From assembly GCA_021904315.1 (NCBI GenBank), contig CM038919.1:4898001-4962000 (forward strand): a stretch of DNA of 64,000 bases. The letters run 5' to 3'. Position 1 is the first letter of the stretch, and each line of letters opens with the position of its first letter. This document shows positions 24,101 through 34,528 of this stretch, in pieces. Both the position numbers and the translations under genes were made by a program. Origin of the DNA: Sphagnum magellanicum. Taxonomy: Eukaryota; Streptophyta; Sphagnopsida; Sphagnales; Sphagnaceae. Below the pieces are notes generated by a model. That model made no database searches, had not been told where the DNA came from, and saw nothing but the letters and a program-made list of their open reading frames with translations.

Positions 24101-25114
24101 GAGGTAGCCTCTTATCTATGGAGTCATTTTGAAAAAAATTCCACCCTTGCTTACACAATACATATATATTATGAGACTTATATTGATGACATAACATGAT
24201 GCATGATGAAATATGATGCATTGATACATTGTCATTTCCATACACTACAAAGCAAAACCAAAATTATGGCTATTACTTACAATATTTAGTGCTAGATAAA
24301 GAAATGCTTTTACTAACAATTACATTGTTCTCATTCACATGCACACATTTCCACATTGGGGCAAGAGATCCCTTGTCTTCAAAAAGGTACTAAAGTAGAC
24401 ACCTGGTAAGCACAAGTTGGTAGGCACCACCTTCCATCAGCCCTGGGGTGGGACCATGTGCTCGAGGGATTTTTCAGAATATTCTTATTATAAAATAATT
24501 TTCAGAATATTCTTATTCATATTCCGAAATAAGGGCATAACCCGATTACATGGGTGTGAAAGTCAAAATGACTAGCGCCACGAGAGAAGCATGGCTCCCA
24601 CCTTCCCCACCAACCCAACATTTTAAGATTGTAAAACCTATTCCATTTCTTTGCGGTCATGGTTACTCCCATGCCTTTGCAAAGAAAGCCTAAGTTATGT
24701 TACTCACTCCTTATCGTAATTTCTTTCTTAGCTTTAATGTTGAAGGCCACAACTACAATATCACATTTGGCCAACTATATGTGAATAAAAAGATGGGCAT
24801 ACAAAAAGCATAATAAATATTTTGCATAAGAAATTGTAAACTTTCATAGGTATTTCACGTGATAATATAGTTCATCATTCTACGGGACTAACTAATGAAA
24901 CTAAGAATTAAAATCGCGTCTGTTTGTGTGCACTGTGACTTCAAGGAACATTTCCTAATTGAATTGTTGCTGATTTGAACTTGCCAAATGGGAGCAGAAC
25001 TAGGCTACCTATTATGCGAATCAGCTTGCTAGTTTCTTTGGGTCCAACTACATCATAGAAAAACCAATTCTGATTAGTAATGTTTTGTAGAGATGGTGGT
25101 ACTGACAAAGGTAT

Positions 25115-25362
25115 ACACCGTAGCCTAGGGTTAGTTTCCACATTGACAAAATGATTAAATTTTTTTTTTCAAAAAATTAATTCGTTTTTAAAATTTGAAA
25201 TTACTATTTTTTCCAATGATCTACTATGATATTGTTATATGAGTAATGAAATTATTTAGAGCGTAACCCTATCATAATTGTGATGATTTTTCAACATGCC
25301 CACTTTGTATTTTCACAAAAAAAAATTTGTTTCACTGTTTTGAGGATTATTTAATGAGGACA
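25115..25362 (-). repeat. Right copy of the inverted repeat pair
   Basis: Starts near ACCGTAGCCTAGGGTTAGTT and ends near GAGGATTATTTAATGAGGAC, the reverse complement order of the copy at 21115-21355. No coding content. It could be two independent insertions of one repeat family in opposite orientation, or arms of one 4.2-kb element. Confidence 0.7.
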
Positions 25363-26036
25363 CTCACCCAAAAAAACAGGAGAAACCCAACCCCAAAAAA
25401 AGAAAAACCAAGAGTTATTTTTCACAAAGGGCTATTTGAGAGATTAATTTTGTTAGAGGTTAATGCTAAATTTGGACTGAGAGCATGTGATTTAGTCTTA
25501 GGATGATGGTATATATTCATAATGTTTAGAACCAGTGTTTCTTTTAATGGCAATTTTTTGCCAAATTTCGAGCTGAAAAATATGATTTCAACCTATACAA
25601 AGGATTTTTCATGGGAAAAAAATGGCCCAAATTTGCCAGATCTCAATTTATGAAAATTCCAAATTGCCAGAGCCCTATGATAACTTCCAGAAGGTAATCG
25701 GAAATATATAGTGGGATTCTGTTTTTTTTGTTTTTTTTTCTATTTTCATATCTATTATGTAGCCAAATTTTGGCTAAATTGTTTTTCTTGATGATCACCA
25801 CTTTGGCTACATCATAAAATCCTTAAAAAGAAACCCTGTTTAGAAACAACCCAATTTTTTTCAAAAAGCTTTTTGACATGGTACATGTGTAGATACTAGT
25901 TCATGCCAGGTGTGGAGAGTGTAGGGGGCAAGAGGGGTGTGCGTGGAGTGCTGAGGACTAAAATTCAAGCAAGAAATTTTTTCATGGACAGGTTTACAAG
26001 TGTCCAAGCTTGATCCGTATTCAAGCAGGAAAAGCA

Positions 26037-26150
26037 GGTATGAGATTCATGAGCAAAAGTCAAAACCTACACCAGAATTGACAAGAAAAGCTTGTACGAG
26101 ATTCATGAGCAAAAAGTCATAAACGACACCAGAATCGACAAGAATTGGGT
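26037..26150. repeat. 55-bp tandem duplication
   Basis: GAGATTCATGAGCAAAA, then GTCA-AA-C-ACACCAGAAT and GACAAGAA, occur twice with a 55-bp offset and a few substitutions. It lies about 0.65 kb upstream of the DUF3455 gene's ATG. Confidence 0.85.
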
Positions 26151-26523
26151 TCTCTTTTTCATATGTCCATGTTGTCCTCTTCGTGACCTGACATCTTTTG
26201 ATAGAGTTTGTGAGATTTTCACAAGCTGTAAAGAGCTCCAGAAATTTCCTAGTAGCCTAGTCCTTGCTTTCTTGCTGTTATATACTGATCCTTTCTGATC
26301 AAGTTCCTGCTCCCTACCAGTAATTTGATGGTTCCATTTGTGTGGAGTCGATTCTTCACAAGCTTCAATTCCGAGAACTTCATAAGGGTGCTAAGGAAAT
26401 GAATGTCAAGGTATTGACTATCTCGAGTGATTAGATTGAAGAAACAATAATACAGATCTTTTTCTCTCCATGTCTTAGAGCTTTCTTAAAGCCATATTTA
26501 AAACTATTGTTTACAATCCCCTA

Positions 26524-26665
26524 TTTCATTCTAACGCTACAATAGTTTGTAAGGGGTTAGCGAATTTTGTTGGTATGTTATCAAGTTTTATTTCATTGTA
26601 AAGCTATAATAGTTTGTAAGGGGTTTGTGAGTTTTGTTGGTATGTTATCTAGTTTTATGATTTAG
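26524..26665. repeat. 67-bp tandem duplication upstream of the DUF3455 gene
   Basis: TTTCATT-TAA-GCTA-AATAGTT, TGTAAGGGGTT and TTTTGTTGGTATGTTATC repeat with a 67-bp offset. The end is about 115 bp from the ATG at 26781, so the duplication sits in the presumed promoter or 5' UTR. Confidence 0.85.
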
Positions 26666-26780
26666 AGCAACTTTTATCATTTTTTTTAACATACATAAAC
26701 TATAAAATTCCAAGCATATTTGATTTCGATTGTCTTCCTTTTGGAGAGATTTTTTTGGAGAAGCAAGATTATTTGGCAAA

Positions 26781-29057
26781 ATGTGGAGGAGAGCATTTCT
26801 TCTATTAGCATGTTATTGGGTTATGATGTTGTGCCAATATATTACAATAACACAAGCTTCAAACAATGTTAGTGTTATATTGCCTCCGGTGGGAAACAGG
26901 TTCTTGTTCTTCTCCATGTAATTGTGAACTTTGCATCTCAATTAAATAAATGATTTGATTGCTTTTAGCATTTGAAGTTCCTTACAATCTAAGTGCATCA
27001 CATGTTGATAGAAACTGAAAAATTAGTTCCATTGGTTGAATGGGGACTACAATAGGTTAATGCAAATTGGAATACCTAATGGACTATCTTGTAAGTAAAG
27101 ACAAATTTTAATTGCATTGAAAGGTTGGAAAAATCATCTCTAATGATCCATTCATTTTCAGATGCCATGTTGATTAAACAAAATTGTCTGTCAAACGACT
27201 TCTTATATAGAGAAGTTTAAAAAACACACAATAATTGTCGATATTTTTATATCCAACATCAAATTGCATTTGACAATATTACCACTTTGATCAAAGCCAT
27301 ATAGATTGAAATTTTGATTTAGTTTAAAAAGTTTTAGCATTTCTTTTGGATGTGAATGATAAGGCAAAGGGATGCATGATAGGATGATGTAAGTTTTTAA
27401 AAATATGTTCTATTGGAATTTTTTTGCCTTGTATCATTTTAACTTTGCACAACAACTTAGTAATGCATGTTTGTGAAGATTTATTGATTTTTTTTTTTGT
27501 TGGTCAACAGTTTGCAAGCCAAATTGAAAACAAAAAATGCATTGCGCATTTATACATGTGGCAGTGGGGGTTGGACTTCAGTCAATGCATCAGGTGACCT
27601 CCTTGATTTCAATACAAGTAAGTTGGTGGGGAGTTTCACAGCTGTACGTTTTCCAATATCACAAACCAATATCACACTGCTGAACTCTGATGCGGATGTT
27701 GCTGAATCTGGCTTCCTCACAAGTAGTGTCATAGGTAATGAAGGCATTTTCCCCTTTCCAATTCAAATGCAAGTTGTAAGTTGTAACATTTTTTCTAATA
27801 ATATAAATGTTGAATGATTTTTATTAATAGATGATGCAAATTTAAAGTACTAAACCTATAACCATGATGAGGTTGTTGCTTGTTTTGTTGTAATGTTGAT
27901 CATTTTTGACATTGTGTGCTAAACATTCTTTTCATGGAAAATTGGAACAACATTATCCCTTTGCTTAGGTATATTTTGAAATCTTAGAGTCATTTTGAGT
28001 CATTAAAGCTTTGGAAAGAAGGCATTGTTATCAAGTTTTGTGAAATTTATATTAGAATCAAATTTGAGGTTGATGTTGATGAACAATCCATGACCATGTG
28101 ATGGATGCAATTTAACACATGCAACGTTTGAAGTTTTGTTTTCCAGCTGTTAAAATAGCATCCATCAATGTTACTTCAATTTTTGTGCCCGAGACTTTAA
28201 ATCAAGCAACAAGCCATCAAAACATTGGAGCAGCAGGAAGGGTATCCTACGTTGTTTATTTAAATTTTAGCGGTGGCAATCCCCCTCCAACATCTTTGTG
28301 CACACTAGAGTTTGGTATATTGGAGTCAATATCTGTAGAAGTGCCACAGGATGTTGAAATCGATATATACACACAAGATCTTGTCCCTCCTCCAACTCCT
28401 AAATCTCTTACGGTACCAAATGGGACTTCAGCTGAAAGTTTTTTTGCTCAAGGATCAATAATATACCAATACAATGGGAGCACATGGTTAGAGCAAAACA
28501 TTTCGGCATTACTTTATAATGTGATTGGGGGACATGTGGTGGGCAAATTTGAGTACCTACAAAAGCCTGATAAATTCGGAAGTAAATTGAATTGGCACAT
28601 TTACAACCCATACGGATTTTCACTTACAGGCCATAACTTTGTGAATCCTATAGTGTTATCCACAACAGATGTACCATGGGCCTTGTTCAAGATCACCAGT
28701 AGTAGTGGCAATACGTAAGCTCACATTGCAAATTTGAGAGGTTTAAATTGGTTTATTGATGTTGAATTTCTTGTTGCTAACATATTCATGTTCATATTGT
28801 AATTTGTGAAAAGAATTGTTCATATGATGTCATTATTATCAAGAGACCATATGTCATATTGTGGATTTTGTTTTACAAGATGAAGATTGGTGGTTTGTGG
28901 GTGCAGAACATTATTGGGTCCCTATACATATGTGCAATTGGTGTCTACTAGAGGAGGCACCGCACCGTCACTTTCAGATAGTGTTGGTTTGCCCCCAGGC
29001 CTTGTGTGGACTTCTCCATTCTCAGGCATCTTTTGGTTTTATGCAAATTCCACATGA
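26781..29057 (+). CDS. Secreted protein with two tandem DUF3455-like domains (4 exons, 353 aa)
   Basis: Exons are 26781-26899, 27511-27734, 28147-28714 and 28907-29057. Donors GTTCTT, GTAATG and GTAAGC and acceptors CAACAG, TTCCAG and GTGCAG join in phase (AG|T Ser, G|CT Ala, AC|A Thr), and the product ends at TGA. An N-terminal hydrophobic signal (RRAFLLLACYWVMMLC) suggests secretion. Domain 1 runs from LPPVGNS and LRIYTCGSGGW to VSYVVYLNFSGGNPPPTS. Domain 2 repeats the order from TVPNGTSAES and IYQYNGSTW through VPWALFKITSSSGN and YTYVQLVSTRGGTAPS to a C-terminal FSGIFWFYANST. The W-x-L-K, Y-V-x-x-x-x-T-x-GG-x-P and final YWFY-like elements resemble DUF3455 (PF11937), known from fungi, bacteria and plants and without an established function. 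Many NxS/T sites fit an extracellular glycoprotein. Exon 1 could alternatively start upstream, but ATG 26781 is the first with a signal peptide. The gene stands alone in repeat-rich DNA. Confidence 0.8.
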
Positions 29058-32000
29058 TGGTGAATATATGGAGTTATGTTATGTATTCCAATTTTTGTTT
29101 CAATGTTACAACACAACACAACTTGGGATGAGTTTTTTACAACGTAATATTTTTAATGTTTTTGAATTTGTGTTGATTAATAACAAGAAATTATTTTTGT
29201 TTGACAAGTGGTTCTTTAGGATCAAAAACTAAAATGGATCTAGTTCTTTCAAGGGTTAATCCTCTTGTTGCATCCTTGGGGCATTGGTTTGGTCATTGTA
29301 TTTCATTTCATGAATAGGTTTAATAAACATGATTAACCTAATAACCTTGGTTAATTATTGATCAAAATGACTTTGAATAAACATCCATTGCGAGCATGAA
29401 GGTTAGTATCACCTAATCACAATCATCTCAATTGGATATGGTAGTATATAATTAGTCAAATTTGATTCTTAACCATTCTCCAATTACTTGGAGCAATTAA
29501 AACCTCCTATGGAATTTTTGCCTCTTTGAGTTTGCTTTCAAGGAAAAACTCCACAATGTGTAAAGTTTAAATGTGATGAAATTCAATGAAACTTTCAACA
29601 CCAAACCGATGTATAGATTTTTCCAAATTTTTCATGTATGTTATGGTTGGTAAACATTTCTTTGTATTGACACCTATTGCATGACATGATTAATCTTGAC
29701 ACATTGTTTACAAGTTTATTCATTTGATTGATCATCATCTTAAATGACATTGGTTTGTCAACAAGATCATTTTTTGTGGAATATTCTTTACATAATGTTC
29801 TTTGACATTCCATTTTTCACATGAATTATTGAATATATAATATTGGTAATTTCATTTTCATTTGCAATTGGATTTAGGGTTCAAGCAAGTTGTGTATGAT
29901 GGGATGGGCTTATTAGGCCTTGCTGAACTTAGGAATGCAGAAAGTGAATTTTATCACACAAAAAGCCATGACTAACAACACTTGTGCGATGTAAACTATG
30001 TAGTTTCATCCATTATAATGTAGAATATGTGGTGTTTATTATGGCATACAATACCCAATAATTGCAATTTGACACGAGGTAATGGCTTTTTAACATATGT
30101 CCCATTACTTAATGTCAAATTGCAATTATTGTGTACTATATGCCAAAATAACGTTGCATATTGTACATTGTGATGGATGAAACCACACAATTTACCTCAC
30201 ACAAGTTTTATGAGTTGTGGTTTTTTTTGTGTGTGACAACAACTATTTTCTCTTGTTGTGGGAATCATGAAAGAGAGTTATGGAAGTCAAAACACATAAA
30301 CAAGAGTTGGAAATTCAAGTTTCTCAATTGAAGACAACTAAATCCATTGTTGAAGCATAGGTGAAGAGAGCAAGTAACCTTGAGTGAGAATTGACAACAT
30401 TGATATAACTAAAAGAACAACAACAAGGCCATGCATACACAATATTATCAAGGGGGCCAAAATACAAAAAATTAAATGGAACTCAATGAGCTTTTTGTTT
30501 TGGGCCAATCCAGCATTGCATAGTAGATATGCAATAATTGAACATATCTTTTTATCATATAAGTTTTGGTGGAAAATGATTTTTCCTCATTTTTGAAAAA
30601 ATAAAAAATAGAAAATATGATAAAAATGGGTCATTTTCTTAAAGGCCCAAAGTTTTTAAAAATTGCTTATATTTACCATCAAATTTTCATAAATTATATT
30701 TTTAATACAAAATTGATTTTTTTAAAAAAGAGTAAAATATTTGGAATTTGAATGATTAATTTGAAAAGATATTATGATAATTTAATTTAGTATCATTTTC
30801 CAAATGGCAATACACTCCTAGAATTAGTCTAGTTGTCCTTGGTTGTAATGGTTCACATAGTAGGTCCATGTCATCTTTGCCACCATGAGTTGGTCATATA
30901 TGAAACTAGTAAGATTTTAGGGGGTCTAATTGAATGAAAATAATTGGAGAATCATCTTTTCTAAATACCAACACACAACATTAGTTGTAATTTACTTGTA
31001 GATACAATTGGAGAGTTAATAAAACATGTTGTGTAAATTACAAAGTAGTTGCAAGAATGATTTGTCATAATTGCACATGACACCCAATTGCATATAGTTG
31101 TAAAATGATTGGTTGCAAAAGATAACCATTCTTTTCATGTTAAGAAATCTTCCACATTTCAAGGACAATTGCAAATTTTCAAGTACATTGTTTAACCATC
31201 TACTTTGAAAGGTGCATTTGTGCATGAAGCCAAAATTGCTAAAGGTTCATCTTACACATTAGCCTTTGTATTCTATGGGTGGGTTACTCTTGCAACAAAT
31301 AAGCAAGTTACATATAAGGCAATGTGGTTTTGCCCTCATGAAAAAGAAAGATGTGTACCAAGAGATGTTTGGGACCTTTTGAAGCATAAAGCTCAATTTC
31401 CATTCTTGAATGGGGCTATGGATGAAATTACATGAAAGATGTTAATACAAGATTGATTTAACCTTAAGACTTAGCCTCATTAAAATCTTCATTTAAAGTA
31501 TGATTGAGACTCTACACCTAAATCAAGAACCGATTAGTATGGATGTTTGGGTTGAATGTGGCTTGGACAAATCAAATAGATGACATGAAAATTTCAATCA
31601 AATGTAGATGAAATTGAGTCAAAAGTAATTCAAAATTCAACCAAAATCAATTAAAAAAATCTTACCAATTATAGTATATTTAATTAAATATCTAGACCAA
31701 GATCACATTAGTATGGCCATGGCTTAAACATTTTGAATATATGATTTACCCCCTTCCTTGGCCCCCCCCCCCCCCCACCCCCAAGGTGTTGGCTCCCATA
31801 TCTTGTTAAAACTATGTATTTCATCCATATAACATATCATTTGTTATTGCATTATTGAACATACAAATTTTCAAGTATGTAATGTCAATAGTTGCTAAAT
31901 ATAATTTATATTGAATCATTCAAGGAATGTGAAATCATGTGCATTTTCAATATGTTTAATTATGTATTACAAACATGGACTATGAGAAAACTATGTCCGT

Positions 32001-34528
32001 TGTAACTTGTCCAAAGCAATAAAAAGATGTCCGATGTAACTAAATTACAACTAGATAGACAAGTTGCAATGGACATGATTTTTTCATAGTGATGCCAAAA
32101 GGAAAAAAAATTCATCCATAAATACTTAATACATTCATCCATGATTTTGATGAATGCACACATATTTCATCCCCATATTTATCTTTCAATGTATTTTATA
32201 ATCATTCATTTTGTGTCCTCATTTATAAGTTTTATTTGCATGAGTATAAGGGAAATGTTACATCCAAGTTCCAAGTTGGAGCTTTGAGCACCATGTTTGG
32301 GCTCCAAGCTCATGTGATAACTTGCCTCCTCTAGTGTTTTTTGTAAAAGTAAGAACTTTGTGACAAATACTTCTAACATGGGCACTAACCAAATTGGTGC
32401 CCATGGATTTTTTATGGCAGATGTTCATGCCAAGTTGGGGCAAATTTGAACATGACCATAAAGTAATCATGATACATGAAGCAAGACAAAACCAGCCAAT
32501 GTTGTGTGGGTATTTGATTTTTCCATTGACATGTTCACATTTGAAAGGGGTGAGCATGGTTTGAATGTTTCAAAACTTGTGCTGTAAGGTATAAGGGGCA
32601 AGTTTTTGTCAAATATTTGGTTGAAAAAAGTCCAAGGAGTTTTGCCAAATACTATTTTCATAAACTAGTATTGGGCCAATCCTTCAAACATAATGCCCCA
32701 AGTTTTTTTATAAAAAAATTCCTACTTAATTTTTATTATATATATATATATATATATATAGTGTCAAGGTGGAAGGGTTTAGAAAGAAAAAAAATCCTTA
32801 CATAAACACACGTTTGCATTGTATTAAAACAATGTTATTGACAATTTATAGATTTCACAATTCAAAACCATAGAGGAAAACCATTGAAATTTAACAAACT
32901 TCAATAGTTGGGAAAATGAATAATTCATTAGTACTTTTTGTGGAACTACCCCATAACCATGTTACATGATATTGTTAAGTAGATGAAAGTCAAGAAGTTT
33001 TTATGAATTAAATGTAACATGTTTGTCAAATGTGGTTCAATGTTCCAAAAGCCCAAATAACTTGAATTATTCTACAACATAAAGTTTATGTAAGAACCAT
33101 GTTCCCACAAGCCTTTTGGCTAAGAACCTTAACATTTGACACAATCATCATTATCAAGGACCTCATGTAACCTACATGTAGATATGGAAAAAATATGTGC
33201 CTTATGCATAATGCAAACCATTGACAAAAATGTGTTTGTCATATTTAATTGGATAAACACAAACACTAGACAAACATGTCTTCAATTGCACATCATCACC
33301 ATCCTTTTAATGATTAGACGGTTCTTGTGAATATTTCACATACATGGCCTTATGTTCCACATCAAGGTGTTTTTTCATGGCTATTATGTCATTTCCTTTG
33401 TGGTAAGCACTTAGTCCCTTGTAAGATCTAGTGCACAACACCAAAATCTCCATGCTATGAATCACATTGTTATGACAAATGATGCATCTCATAATTTGAT
33501 TCTAGTAAGGATCTATGGGTTGATGATTTTTCACTTTATAGAAAGCTCATATAAATGAATTTCGATTGTAAGCTTTCCAAGCAACCTTTTGAAATTTGAG
33601 TTTACATCTCATTTATTTGCAAGCTCTTTTGAAATTTCTTTACGAAACACAAGGATTTGTGAAAACACCGAATCACAAAAGTTATGCAAAAACCAAAAAC
33701 CTCAAGATTTAAAACTTAACTAGAAAGTGAAAAACAATGGATCTAGGAAATGTATCTTCTTTGATTTGCAAACATTTACAATCTTGCTCAGTTGTTAGAC
33801 ATCTACAACATTGATGTGACACAACAACAATGTGCTCCATTTGTAGTTACAAGGTTGCATTGAAAGCCAACTTCCATGTTGTAGATTTCACAATCTAAGA
33901 GAAAGGAGGCAACATTACGACACACTTCAAACCTTTTCAATTGCCATCAACAAAACAACTTTTAAGATTTTGTGACTTGTGATGCTTGAGAAAGAGAAAC
34001 TCTAAACTTGGAAACCTACTAATTAAGCTCTAACCTAAAACCCAATACCAGTACCAGGCCAGTATGAAACTAAAAAAAATTTATATATCAGTACCAGGCT
34101 GATATAAATATTTTTAAAAACAAATCCAATACTGGTATCAGCTGGTATGTTCAGAAGTTGATACCCATCGAACACTGGTAATTCCTACAATTGGTCCTAG
34201 TCTTTGTGGCGGGCATCAATTTCCATTTACTTAACCCCATGGTATCTCCTACCTTTTGGCCTTTTGTTAGTGGATACCCCGAGCACGTCAAGAGTTTGTA
34301 GGTATTTAACTAGTTTCTAAACTGCATTGTTGAACATGTCATTTGCTCATTGGTCCAGAGGAGGGGGGTTATAACACATAAGTGTCTCCCTTCTCTCCTC
34401 TAGTTTTTAGTCCAGAAATGGATTACATTGGGTAGCCAACCAGAGGAGCCGGATTACCAAAACAGTCTAGGCACATTTGCGCCTTGATTATATTGGGTAG
34501 TCTGGCTTCTCTGAGTTTTTTCGTAGTA
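29058..34528. other. AT-rich intergenic DNA
   Basis: No supported gene. A homopolymer C run lies at about 31761-31776, a (TA)n tract at about 32736-32760 and a GTACCAGGC/CTGGTAT-rich patch at about 34040-34190. The open frame at 31205-31435 (with AMWFCPHEKERCVPRDVWDL) looks coding-like and may be a transposon scrap; I do not recognise it. Confidence 0.55.
31205..31435 (+). other. Unrecognised coding-like ORF, 76 codons
   Basis: The translation contains SSYTLAFVFYGWVTLATNKQ and WFCPHEKERCVPRDVWDLLK and ends FLNGAMDEIT before a TGA. Amino-acid use (Cys, Trp and charged residues) differs from the Ile/Phe/Asn-rich random frames around it. There are no splice signals I trust and no neighbours. 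It could be part of a decayed transposon protein. Confidence 0.25.

Larger units (their letters stand above)
19411..26780. other. Intergenic DNA, repeat-rich
   Basis: No supported gene. Contents are a (GT)n tract at about 19936-19953, a poly-T run at about 21782-21799, a GT-rich segment at about 21650-22150, a pair of inverted ~240-bp repeats (about 21115-21355 and 25115-25362), a tandem array at 23.0-24.1 kb, and two short tandem duplications just upstream of the DUF3455 gene. The open frame at 19553-19861 is acidic (PDVEEAVGEEEE) but is neither recognised nor joined to any exon. Confidence 0.55.
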
